Source of the DNA: Prochilodus magdalenae
Lineage: Eukaryota; Chordata; Actinopteri; Characiformes; Prochilodontidae
Direction of reading: 5' to 3'
Length of the DNA: 64,000 nucleotides
NCBI GenBank assembly: GCA_024036415.1
Contig: JAMWET010001278.1
Span: 441,501 to 505,500 of the forward strand
The position numbers and the translations under genes are program-made. A model generated the notes under the pieces. The model saw only the letters and a program-made list of their open reading frames with translations. It searched no databases and was not told the DNA's origin. Position 1 is the first letter of the stretch. The number at the start of each line of letters is the position of its first letter. Shown in pieces: positions 11,431-21,507 of this stretch.

Positions 11431-14400
11431 AGATGAGCGAGATTTGGAGATGTCAGCTGGCAAGCCAATCACAGAGCATGGCCTTAGGTTACGCAAAAAA
11501 AATTATTATTCCTGCCCATCTGTCAATCACACACCACCCCCTGGTAATGTAGCAAAGAAAGAAAGAAAGAAAGAGAAAGACATAGAGAGAGAGAAGAGTA
11601 GGTGTGAGAATGAAAAGATGGCAGCAACTGTGTAGTTAAGGAAGGTGGAAGTGCCTCATAGAAATATGTATGCATGCAAAGGAGACAATAGTTACAGCTG
11701 TGTTGACTTCGGCCTGTAGCACTGTAGGAACACCCCATTGGAAAGACAGCAAAGGACTGCCTAAAGCTTTTAATGAGCTTTTATCTCAAATAACCTATCC
11801 TGATGCATGTATAGAGTGATTACATGAGGACAGACACAAGCACCCTCACCCACACTGAGAATTGCTGGTAAATTTGGATGGTGCCCCCCTTTCCTGAATG
11901 AGGACAGGACACAAAGGGAACACAATAAAGCAATAAAAGGTGGTGGCAGGGCCAGGCCTGCAGTGATATATGCCCTGTGGCCTAAAGGCAGGACATTTTA
12001 CATGAACGCTATTGTCATTCGTATAAGCAGAGGTGCAGACGGCGCTGGGACATAGACATAGCACTAAAAGATGACACTGCATTGTATCTGAAGTTTTTGC
12101 CTTGGGCTTGCCCACATTAGGAAGGAAAAAAACTGCTAGTGAAACATGTCTATTAACCACACCATAGAATTATAGCAAGTTTAAAACATATGTTTCATAA
12201 GTCAGTGGGATTCTTATCTGCACCCTTTCACCCTAGGCATATTAATCAATTATTAACATGAAGGTGTATCATTCAGTAACTACTTAAAATTATGTGGTAC
12301 CTACCATAAAACTAATATGTAAATTTTGTAGCTATAGAGTATGGATGTTAAAGACTTGTCAGACATGACAATTAATATCAGTTTAATTAGTAACTAATCA
12401 ATAAAGCTCAGGTCTTTTATTAACTTGATATAAATGTCACAAACATCTCTTTAGAAGAGCAGAAGGGTTCCCTTATAGTCCTGGAGGTGATGACTATGCC
12501 TCAAAGATGAAAGATTCCCTCCGCTGGCTTCGAACCTCTCTTCTTCTCTGTTTCTAGTATTGGGCAGCAGGGAGTCGGGAGGATTTGAGGCTCGGCCTCC
12601 CAGCAGGGAGAAGCACTGTGTGCAAGCAGCGCCGTTGCAAGAGAGAGTGAAATCTCTGACCACAGTCTAGAGGTCACTTTCCCAGTGCCCCACATTCTTC
12701 TCCCCATACCCTTTATTCTTCACATCAAAAGGGCCTATAGCTGCCTGTGGCTGAGCTTCTGCCATGGGGGGCCATCCATTCGGAGATCCACCATGCCTTT
12801 TGGTGGACACAGCCCTTTAATGGACTTCTGAGGGCATTTTGAAGCTTATGCTTTGAGAGTAAAGGTTTAGAATGAGGATAAAAGTTACCCTGTATGATGA
12901 TCCGAGAGCAGTTTGGGCTAGGTGGCTAGTTGTGAACATTTAAATGGGAAATCCACATTAACTCCAAGTTAAACTCTAAGGATCTGTTGGGAGGTCCAGA
13001 ATGAGGTTCCTAACTCCCATAACTACATACTGTATGTATTATCGTTATGATATGGGCAATCTGTTGGGCCTCTTGAACCATAGTCTTGTTGCTGTTTATT
13101 AATCTAAATAGTTATTTAGTGAGTTCCATTATAAGTTCCGTAATAAGCCTATAGGGTTAAAGGGCCACCATGACTGCACACCCACTCTGCATGACGAAGG
13201 AAGTGACTGGAATGTTTCTGTGCTGCAGTGCAGATGAGAACCTGTTAGTGGGAGCACAGGTTGAGGCAGTGTATGTGTGTGAGAGAAAGAGAGATGTTCC
13301 TAATAGAGCAAGAACACAGGTCTGCTTTCCATCAACTGCGTTGTCCCGCGCCATGGTGCTGCACGGTGAATGTGCAGAGATCAGCGGTTCGATCGGACTC
13401 GCAGCATTCTTGAGAAGTGACAGCCAGGGCCCTTTGCGCCAGGAATGGCTGGGAGAGCGTGACAGGAGCGTAATTTACAAGTAGAGGCGGGGACGGTCTG
13501 CGGTCGGCCTCTCAACAACATTGAAGCCACGTTTCCCAGGTCAAGGCCACAACATGATAAACTGTCTGTAAATTAACTCACGATTAGAAACTGGTGGATC
13601 TGTGTCCCGGCATGCACCGCCACACAGTGCGAGTGCATGACTAGAGCCATCGAGATGCGTTACTTGGATGTCGTAAGTACTGGCTTCCCTCTTCACTTTT
13701 TTTGTGGCAAAATATAGCATTGGAGGGGAATTGATTCTCACATCAGTTGCATTTAGTGGGAGTGGTCACTACAGCATGGAAATGAGAAGCAGTGGCTGAT
13801 CCCTCAGGCCTGTCAATGGAAATAAAGAGACTGGGGCTGGAGCTCTGACCCTGAGGTCAGGAGTCCCTCATCCTCCCTCATTTAACTGTGTTTGTGGACA
13901 CTCCTGCTTTTTATTAGTGAATGGGTAATACATCACAAGCAGCACCCTCATCCAGCCCCCACAATATGGGAAAGCCACAAGTTTGGATGATACTTATCCT
14001 CTGTTATGGTATGACATTCATCACCACTGTTTGTGAAGCTAAGGAAAATCAAAGGAATTGTTATGTTAAAACTGTATAATTCTTGATGGATTTGTGGATG
14101 TTTTGAGCAAGCCATGAAGAAATTAAGGTTTACAGGGTGTTTATGTATAAAATGAGAAAATGAAGGAATATGTTTTGGCCTGTGGAGGATTATTTTAACA
14201 TTTGTCATATCTGTAGATAAGTTTATGTGTACCTTGCTATCTGCATGCACATAGGAGGCCACGATACACACAGAGGACCCCTGCAGTGCAGGTTTCTAGG
14301 GCGACCCAATGAAGGCCGTAACCAGGTCCAGCTCTTTCTCATCCCTCTCTCTCTCTTAGTGGCTCGGTCAGCAAAGTTACAAAGCACGACATGTGTAGAG

Positions 14401-14961
14401 CCACCCCCAAAGCCCCTCACACACACACACTCTCTCTCTCTCTCAATCCGGACAGTGTGACCGGACATAGGCAACCAATAAAACCTGGATTAGCAGAGCA
14501 TCCAAACACAGCACTACAGCGAGAAAGTTTCTTAACCCGCCTGGCCCGCCCTCTACTCACACATGGCTTTTCTTTCTTTCATTCTCTCAATCTCTCCCCC
14601 TTTTGTATCTATCCCCCTGCCCTCCTCTTCCTCTGACCCTTTTCTCCTAAGAATTTCATTATTTATTATTTCCACGTTTGGGATAAAGAGGATCTCATGA
14701 ATTAGCTTGTTTCTGATAGCTGTATGAGAAGTCTGGTTAATACCCTTGGACCCATAACCCCCCTCTCCATTTTTTACTCTGTAGCTTCTTTTCTGTGCTG
14801 CCATCACTGGTAAAATCTAATATATTATAGGGGATACTGTATGGTTATCCATGTCTTTATGGCATAATGCATGTAAGCCTATAAATATAGACATGCAAGT
14901 AGTAAAACACTAGCAGGTACACGTAGCTGTTATAGAGTGTAATGCAGTGTAGCTCGTCTGT

Positions 14962-14962
14962 A

Positions 14963-15003
<41 letters not shown>

Positions 15004-15028
15004 GTTGTTGTTGTTGTTGTTGTTGTAG
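14962..15028. repeat. Compound (ATT)n-(GTT)n microsatellite
   Basis: About 14 ATT units run directly into about 8 GTT units, a simple compound trinucleotide repeat. The minus-strand frame through it encodes an Asn/Ile run and is artefactual. Confidence 0.96.
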
Positions 15029-15526
15029 ACATAGCATGTTGTGGACATGTGTGGCTTAATACACACTCGCTTCCGTAAGGTTGCTAAATGGTTCTTGAGC
15101 CATCTGCAGGCCCTGGTCTCAGCACCATGTCCTGGAAATGGGAGCATTTGTATAATATCACTGCTTTTGTCCCTACTTTGTAAGCTGGTAACAAAGCCTA
15201 GGCACCCCCTCCTCCTCACCCCCTCCATCCCCCAAACAAACCTTTTTCATTAGAGCAGCAAACACTTTCTCCTTCAATAGCTGAATGCTCAGCATCAACC
15301 ATGAGCCCATTGGGTGAGCACAGCATCTCCACAGGAGCTGGGCTCTTCAAGCCACTGCTCTCTCCTCTCAGGACACACAGCTCGCTTAATTAAACCTCAC
15401 TTAAGCCGGACAATAAGCTTTCGAGCAGGTCTGGGCTTGGCGAGCCTCTATCCATGGGCCGGCCCCCAGTATTCATGACCCTCGTAAAGCAGAAGCTCAG
15501 CAAGAGGGAGACAGAGAGAAAGAGAA

Positions 15527-15571
15527 GTGTGTGTGTGTGTGTGTGTGTGTGTGTTGGGGGGGGGGGGGGGG
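15527..15571. repeat. (GT)n followed by a G-run
   Basis: A GT dinucleotide run ends in TTG and then about 16 consecutive G. The G-run is a likely site of sequencing or assembly error and could form quadruplex structure. Confidence 0.95.
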
Positions 15572-17301
15572 TATTACGTGCCAGAGACTTTGTTCACACA
15601 AGATGAAGAGTCAACAGCCACCCCCTTGCCATCTCTCTCCTAATAACCACCTTTAGAAATCACCCACCCCCCCGACAAAACACAATGCCCTCCTACTCCC
15701 CTTCTCTTACTCTCAACCAACCTCCAGGACAATGCCCCAGGCCTCACGGGCCCTCCCCAACACCCTCAGCCTCCTAACAGACACTTCTTTTATTGAAATT
15801 CTTTGGTGTTCTAATCCTCAGCTTCCTCTGTGGGGCAACAATGGCGTCTCGGGGGCTTCAGCCTTTTCCAGCGGGGCATTTGTCAGACTGGCCTTGGTCA
15901 CAAAGTCCTTCGCTCACTCTCCTCCTTTTCTCTGCTGTACACACCTTGATGAGACCTAAGAGGATGTACAGAACAAAAGTGGTCTAAAATCTCAGGCGTA
16001 ACTCCTGATAGCCTGAATGAAGGTCTTTACTTTAGTTCAGCATTCTCAATGCTACATCACAGAGCAGAGTGGATCTAGTCATTGCTGAATAAAGAGTCTT
16101 ATAGGAATCTTGGTGGCTTATCAAGTGATTAAAAAGTGAAAACAGTGTTTGAGTTATCTGCTTTAAATTATGTGAAAGACATTGCACTTGTTTTAACTGA
16201 GGGGTCATCCCTTTGTAGTTTCTCTTTTTACCTGTAGATAAGGTAGATATATTTGCACCTGGGTCAAAGCACATGAAGAGTCATTTTTGTTTCTTGCAGG
16301 CAGTGAGATTTGTTTGAAAGAGACACTGACGGGATGATGGTGACATCTGTAGGTCACTTGTAGAAGTGCATTGTAGAAGATTTGATTGTAATTAGTCATT
16401 GACTTCAGGGGACTGAAGATTGGAACATGCTTTACTATGACTGTTCACTGAATACATAGCTTTCTGTCCTATTCAGACTTGCCATTGTATCATCATCTCA
16501 GAGTAATTAGTACCATTACAACTGCGCTTCTATGATTTTCAGCCTTATCTGTCTGTGTGCAGTGTCTGCAAGTCAGAAGACTTGTAAATAGCCCTTCCAG
16601 ATATCTCTAGTTTTTGCTGCCATTTCAGGGGTATTTATTTGCAGGGGTATTTATTTCTAAGCAGAGAAACATTACAGATCACTAGCAGAGACACCAGTCA
16701 TTCGTCACAGATTAGTTGCTATTCTCTTTGGAAACACATACTGATTTGCGGTGGTGCTGTGTTCCAGACAGAGCCGTTTGTGAGAGTGGATTAAACAAAC
16801 TCTAAACTGCCGCCAGACGTGTGCAGTGCCTTCATTGCACAATTTATGGTACGAAGTTTGAGTCCTTGGGCAAAAGAAAGACAATATTGCTACAACATAA
16901 GTATTAGTACAGTGTTCTCCCCAAAGGTGTTTGATAAAGACAAGACATCAAATTTCATTTGGAAACACAGATCCCTGGGCCCGAGGGCTGCAAATGTGGA
17001 GAATCTCAGTCACAATGGTGTTCTGTGCTCTTAGACATAATTAAACAGGTTTTAAAATGTGGTAGCTCTTTGCCAAAAGGGCTATGGAATGAAAGAGGAG
17101 AGACCACAAGGCTTTGAAGTCATGTGCCCTTAGTGGAGTTAATTATCAGCAAAGGCAGTGAAAGCTATGCTGAACTGTGACTCATATTTCTTTTCCCAGT
17201 AGGCATGATGAGCAGGCTAGTAGAACACAGATGATAACTAGTAATATGTCCCAGGTCAGGCAATAGCCTCAGTGTTAGATTCATTTTAGTTTTACATTGT
17301 A

Positions 17302-17590
17302 CACTCATCATAAAAAATGTTGTTACATTCAGAAGGAAGTGTCGGATTGCAATGCTGTATGGAAGGAAGATGAAGGGTACCAGGAACAATAAATGATGTT
17401 AAATTTAAATTGACATGAGCGATATCTATTGAGGTACGCAATCAGAAGTAGTGTCTCTCAGTTCCTAATGCAACAGATGTCTCAGCATGAAGTTGTAGAG
17501 GTTCTTAATGGTATCCTGTGATAATCCATCCATGCAGCTTAAATATTCTCTCACTGTTCCTGCAGATTTTGCAGTTGGGGTAGGTCAGGC
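17302..17590 (-). mobile_element. Tc1-like transposon fragment, 3' end (family B, copy 1)
   Basis: On the minus strand it matches the 3' parts of the copies at 45.8-46.7 kb and 63.3-63.9 kb. It starts at a terminal TACACTCATC, then has an AGAAGGAAGTGTCGGATTGC block, AACAATAAATGATG, and a coding remnant (GATAATCCATCCATGCAGC, GATTTTGCAGT). Homology fades near 17590, so only the last third of the element remains. Confidence 0.75.
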
Positions 17591-18744
17591 ACAGCTATAA
17601 GGCCCGCACTTGCTTACATCACATGCAAGGCCAAACGTGAAACTTGAATAATTCACATGTTTATCATGCCCAAGAAGTTTTATTCCCGTCTGGGTGCAAC
17701 TACAGTATTTTTAAGATACTTTTAGTGCTCACAAACTAGATAAAAATTTAAGTGATTTTTTTTTTAGAATTTTAAAAAATTCTGCATCATTAAATTGTTA
17801 AGATTTAGTCATTCGAAGATCTTTTTTTTTTTTTAAGAAAAACTTACCAGGTCAGCCACACATCCCAAGTATTTAACCTCTTAAAGGGCCAGGGCCACAA
17901 GGGTTGCTACACACTACTATAACCTAAGAATAACCTAACCAGTTTGCATTGTAGTCCTAGTAGTTATCTAAAAACTCCCTCACAGGACACAAGTTTAAAA
18001 ATAATGCCTAATAATAGACAACAAAACCATATTATTTTGTATGTATACCTTTATAAAGATTATTGTTCATACAGTTGTGTAAGGTCACTGTATGTTTTGT
18101 ATAGTGAGTTTATTGGTCATATTTGTATTGTAGACTTGTGACCCCTGGTTCCTATCACCACCATTATAAATAAATCAATAAATTTCTGAACAAAGCCCCT
18201 TTTTACAACAAATCAATCTGAATGACTATTAAATCATTACCATTTCCTAACATGCTTTGGAACCAAGATAGCTTGAAGCGGAATGACTTCTTACTAGTGT
18301 GACTGATCTTTAAATCTAGAACATGACACTCTTGACCTTTCTGCTTGGACCTTTGAATCTGTGCTTCTTCCAACTTGTCAGGTTCTGTGAGAATGAACCT
18401 CATGCACATGGTCTCATGTAATGTAGACTGTTAGAGCGAAAACTTAAAAAAACGACTGTGTCTTTTGTTGAAATTTAGCTTTTACAAGCTTGGCAACATT
18501 GTTATTGCTCACAGGTCCAGCTTCCCTGCTAAAAAAAGCCACTTCAAACTATTACTAGCCCGTATAAACCAGCATGAATTCACTGTTGGTCTAAGCTAAT
18601 TTTGCCAGCAAGGTTATGTTAATCTAAATGTTGTAAAACGAACGTATGTGTTTTTGTTTAAGACGTACTAGAAGCGTGGCGAAGTCAATGGCCCTAACTT
18701 TCTAGATAAGCCTGATCCGTTCAAAAAAAAAAAAAAAAAAACAT
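17591..18744. other. AT-rich spacer upstream of the ormdl3 promoter
   Basis: No gene. It has T-runs at about 17758 and 17822, a repeat fragment from 17873 (TTAACCTCTTAAAGGGCCAG) shared with ormdl3 intron 3, and an A19 tract at 18722-18740 directly before the ZNF143-like site. The A-tract may keep nucleosomes off the promoter or be the tail of an old retroposon. Confidence 0.5.
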
Positions 18745-18965
18745 GACTACAGTTCCCATAAGCCCCCGGTGCGTCCTACAGCGCTGATAGGTCCCCTTTG
18801 TGACATTAAAAGGGGGGCGTAGGGCCTTTTCAGCTAATAGGCAACGCATCGGCGGTGATTGGCTCAACCTTCCCACGTGACTTAACGAAGCCAATTGCAA
18901 CTCCGTGTGATTTGAAGAATAAACTCCCATTTTCGTAAGCATGAAGCCCATAAAGAGATGACGTG
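18745..18965 (+). promoter_or_regulatory. CpG-rich core promoter of ormdl3
   Basis: CpG dinucleotides, sparse elsewhere, become dense from about 18765 to 19135. Visible sites are a ZNF143/Staf-like sequence (ACTACAGTTCCCATAAGC, from 18746), an inverted CCAAT box (ATTGG, 18858-18862), a CACGTG E-box in a CACGTGAC context (18874-18879), a direct CCAAT (18891-18895) and a TGACGTG ATF/CRE-like half-site (18959-18965). I see no clear TATA box, as expected for a housekeeping CpG promoter. The position, about 1 kb upstream of the ORMDL start codon, fits a promoter driving a non-coding first exon. The exact transcription start is not visible. Confidence 0.65.
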
Positions 18966-19237
18966 CAGCTGGGAGGTCGCGCCGTGCTGGTCAGCAGCTG
19001 CTGGACACGATTTTACTGTTTATTAAAAGACACGAAGCAGCCAAGAATTCACTGTCAGAGCGCGCTGGCCAAGGAAACCGAGGACATGCGCAGGATGACG
19101 ACGCACGGCTGTCTGCTCGTCTCCACTGACTGATACAGCGATAAACTTTACTTAAAGCCTGTAAGAGAGAAACTGATGTGATAACGGAGCAGGAGTTTCA
19201 CCCAGTCACTGGCTGTTTCTCACACTCAGTCTTGTTC
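18960..19237 (+). other. ormdl3: Probable non-coding first exon (5' UTR) of ormdl3
   Basis: A CpG-rich stretch ends at a strong donor, GTAAGTAG, beginning at 19238. The coding exon begins just after an acceptor (GTGCCAG ending at 19850), so a spliced upstream exon is required. The left edge is a guess from the promoter motifs. A weaker donor (GTAAGA at 19161) would give a shorter exon. The predicted intron 1 is about 613 bp (19238-19850). Confidence 0.45.
19086..19133 (+). CDS. Possible upstream ORF (15 codons) in the ormdl3 leader
   Basis: An ATG at 19086 opens a 15-codon frame (MRRMTTHGCLLVSTD) closed by TGA at 19131-19133. A second in-frame ATG lies at codon 4. It sits in the predicted first exon, so it would precede the main start after splicing. 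Such short leader ORFs usually lower translation of the main frame. Whether it is transcribed depends on where transcription starts, and no homology is claimed for the peptide. Confidence 0.3.
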   Translation: MRRMTTHGCLLVSTD

Positions 19238-19851
19238 GTAAGTAGTGTATGAGAGTGGCCATGCTAGCCATTTTCAGGGTCTCTGCTGGACACTGACTTT
19301 GCTAAACATAGGTATTTGGGTTGCGTAACAGTCTGATAGTATTCCGTAATAGTTCCCCATTTTGCATGTTGTTTGTTTATTACTGCGTCACCAGCGTACA
19401 CACCTCTCTGTGTGTCTATGTTTCATTGCATATTAGAATGAAGGGCAACAAGGCTGGCAAGTTAGCTGTTTTATTGATTGCTGTTTGGCATTTAATGGTA
19501 TATTTTTAAATCTGGGAAAATCACAAACATCTTAATATAAAAGTAAGTTTGCATTTGTGTGTAGGTTAACTTTAAATCTGTTAATGCAACTCGGTATGTG
19601 TTCTATGTACACTATACATGTTCTTGCAATATAAGATAATTCGACCCTAGATGTACATTGAGCACTGTAGGTAATAATTCAGTAATGCACTCGGTGTGCA
19701 AATTATAACCTGTTCAGATAACACTTCAGGTGTTCCTTCAGCAATGGTGGTTTTTCTGTACACATTACTGGTATTCCAGGTCTAATGACTGAAACCAGGC
19801 AGGCCAATTGCAGCTCCGTTCCCACACAGTAACGTGCCCCTTTGTGCCAGA

Positions 19852-21391
19852 ATGAACGTGGGCACAGCTCACAGCGAGGTAAACCCCAACACAAGGGTAA
19901 TGAGCAGTCGGGGCATGTGGCTGTCTTACCTGCTGGGCATCGGCCTGCTTCACATCATCCTGTTAAGCATTCCCTTTGTCAGTGTGCCTGTGGTTTGGAC
20001 CCTCACCAACCTCATCCACAACATGGTGAGACACACTTTTATTATTTTTTAATTGAATTAATACATTTTTAAAAAATAAACAATGTAATTTTTTTTAAAA
20101 CACTGATGTTATATAGTGTGGCCCTCTAGAGCCCAGTTGTCCAGTTTAGTAATGTGAAAAATTAGGCTTAGCTTGTAGATACTCACAGTGAGCACAATAG
20201 GGGTGTCTTAACACCGGCTTCCACCTGAGTATGTCTTCTTTTTTGCTGAATTTTAGCATGTTTAGGTGCTGACTCAAGGCTCTTGAATTTCAGCCACTGG
20301 CAAAGTTAAGAGTGGTGTTCTGTATCAGCCTTCTGGTGTTCCTGTGCCCAAAGCAGTGCACTGCTGTGATAGTCCAGCTATATTTGCAGATCACCTTTTT
20401 CTTATGTGTACCAAAGATTGTGTGTTCAGATCACACCTTTCTTATATTAACTTTGGTGACAATAGGCCTGAAGTTTGGGCTTGTTTATGTCTTTCAGTGC
20501 ATGTATCTACTCCTGCACACTGTAAAAGGGACTCCTTTTGAGACTCCGGACCAGGGGAAAGCCAGGCTCCTCACACACTGGGAGCAGATGGACTATGGGG
20601 TCCAGTTCACTGCTTCCCGCAAGTTTCTTACCATCACCCCAATCATACTGTGAGTATCTGCTTCCTCATCTTCATTTTCAGTTCTAAAAAAAGACAGAGT
20701 TTTTCTTTTCTGTGTCATTAGTTTCGTTATGGCCGCCCTCATGCTTGGGACTTTAGTGTTGACTTTCTGCGGTATGTGCTGCCAAGATGGTTTAACCCCT
20801 TAAATGGCCAGGACTTTTATTAATCTATCTTATTACACACTATTCTAAAGCCTTAAAAATGTATGTTGTCATCAGTGAGTGTACAGGCGGTGCAGTAAAT
20901 CAGTATCAGTAAATAACTGTAAGGATGTAATAAGCTTTTAATAATGAATACATTAGCTTTAGTGAGAAATCTGCTTTGTAAACCATGCCCCTGCTGTGTG
21001 CCTTGTGTAATTTCATGACAGTAATGCTTACTAGATTTTTAATTCTTTTCATTGCATTTAATACTATCTTGACAGCTATCAATAACCCCTAGAGTTATTA
21101 TTGGTTATGGTAGTAAACCAGTTTGTTCTGCGAAATAACATACAGAACCGTATTGTGTTTTGGAGTTTGAGAGATGGTCTACTGGATTTGTATGCCTCTC
21201 ATGTTTGGCTCTCTCTCTTTTATGTCCACCTCCCGTTTGGGACTCTTCTTTTTAGGTACATTCTCACCAGCTTCTACACCAAGTATGATCGTGTCCATTT
21301 TGTCATCAACACAGTCTCTCTGCTCACTGTGCTCATTCCCAAACTACCACAGCTGCATGGAGTCCGTCTCTTCGGGATTAACAAGTACTGA
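19852..21391 (+). CDS. ormdl3: ORMDL sphingolipid biosynthesis regulator 3 (three coding exons)
   Basis: Coding exons are 19852-20025, 20498-20649 and 21256-21391 (174+152+136 nt = 153 codons plus TGA). Donors are GTGAG at 20026 and GTGAGT at 20650; acceptors TTTCAG and TTTTAG end at 20497 and 21255. The protein starts [15 protein letters not shown] and ends FGINKY, the hallmark ORMDL termini, and 153 residues is the usual family length. Thr5 and the VSVPVVW/LIHNM segment fit ORMDL3 better than ORMDL1 or ORMDL2, which have Val5 and F-S-V/I. Asn13, implicated in ceramide sensing, and Pro137 are present. Family knowledge: ORMDLs are four-helix ER membrane proteins that bind serine palmitoyltransferase and hold back sphingoid base synthesis when ceramide is high. 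Hydrophobic segments lie near residues 22-60 and 100-137. Odd residues against mammalian ORMDL3 are Ser18 for Asn, Cys59 for Gly and LeuLeu at 62-63 for IlePhe. The start has A at -3 and lies one base after a splice acceptor, so the 5' UTR is spliced. Identity as an ORMDL is near certain; the paralogue number is slightly less so. Confidence 0.96.
20026..20497 (+). other. ormdl3: Intron 2 of ormdl3
   Basis: A 472-bp phase-0 intron with a GTGAGACA donor and a pyrimidine-rich TATGTCTTTCAG acceptor. It is AT-rich. No other feature is recognised inside. Confidence 0.9.
20650..21255 (+). other. ormdl3: Intron 3 of ormdl3
   Basis: A 606-bp intron splitting the Leu109 codon (CT|G), with a GTGAGT donor and a CTTCTTTTTAG acceptor. 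From about 20792 it carries a fragment starting TTAACCCCTTAAATGGCCAGG, which resembles sequences at 17873 and 41855 and is probably a dispersed repeat. Confidence 0.9.
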
Positions 21392-21501
21392 AGGACTGCC
21401 TTCTCCTCCCTGCTCTGGGCCTTGCTTACTCAATGGCAACCCTTGTTTTGGTCTTTTGCCCAGACATTATTGATGAACTCCACACCAGGGGACTGTTGAG
21501 A

Positions 21502-21507
21502 AATAAA
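21502..21507 (+). terminator. Candidate proximal polyadenylation signal of ormdl3
   Basis: AATAAA lies 111 bp after the stop codon and is followed by T-rich sequence. ORMDL transcripts in other vertebrates often have longer 3' UTRs, so more distal signals (for example AATAAA near 25155) cannot be excluded. Confidence 0.4.

Larger units (their letters stand above)
10079..17299. other. Non-coding stretch with several microsatellites
   Basis: No splice-compatible coding exon was found. It holds (GA)n at 11342-11426, (ATT)n followed by (GTT)n at 14962-15028, and (GT)n plus a G-run at 15527-15571. The block 15260-15490 is repeat-free and conserved-looking. A 16-bp unit (CAGGGGTATTTATTTG) is duplicated at about 16626-16657. 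Confidence 0.55.

Noticed and set aside
13570..13680. Cys-rich exon-like segment ending at GTAAGTAC (13673)
   Set aside because: A good-looking donor follows a short frame (CVPACTATQCECM), but there is no acceptor in a sensible place and no matching neighbouring exon.
14857..15228. 123-codon minus-strand frame with Asn and Ile runs
   Set aside because: Produced by the compound trinucleotide microsatellite.
15793..15987. 64-codon frame with a signal-peptide-like start (MKFFGVLILSFLCG)
   Set aside because: The hydrophobic start is followed by unremarkable sequence, with no splice sites or homology; the competing frame at 15732 is equally open.
18858..18879. Possible ER-stress response element (CCAAT-N9-CCACG)
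   Set aside because: The CCAAT box is in the opposite orientation and the spacing to CCACG is 10 bases, so it fits neither ERSE nor ERSE-II.
20312..20653. 113-codon frame beginning before ormdl3 exon 3
   Set aside because: Its first part is intron 2 read through; the genuine exon begins at the acceptor at 20497/20498.
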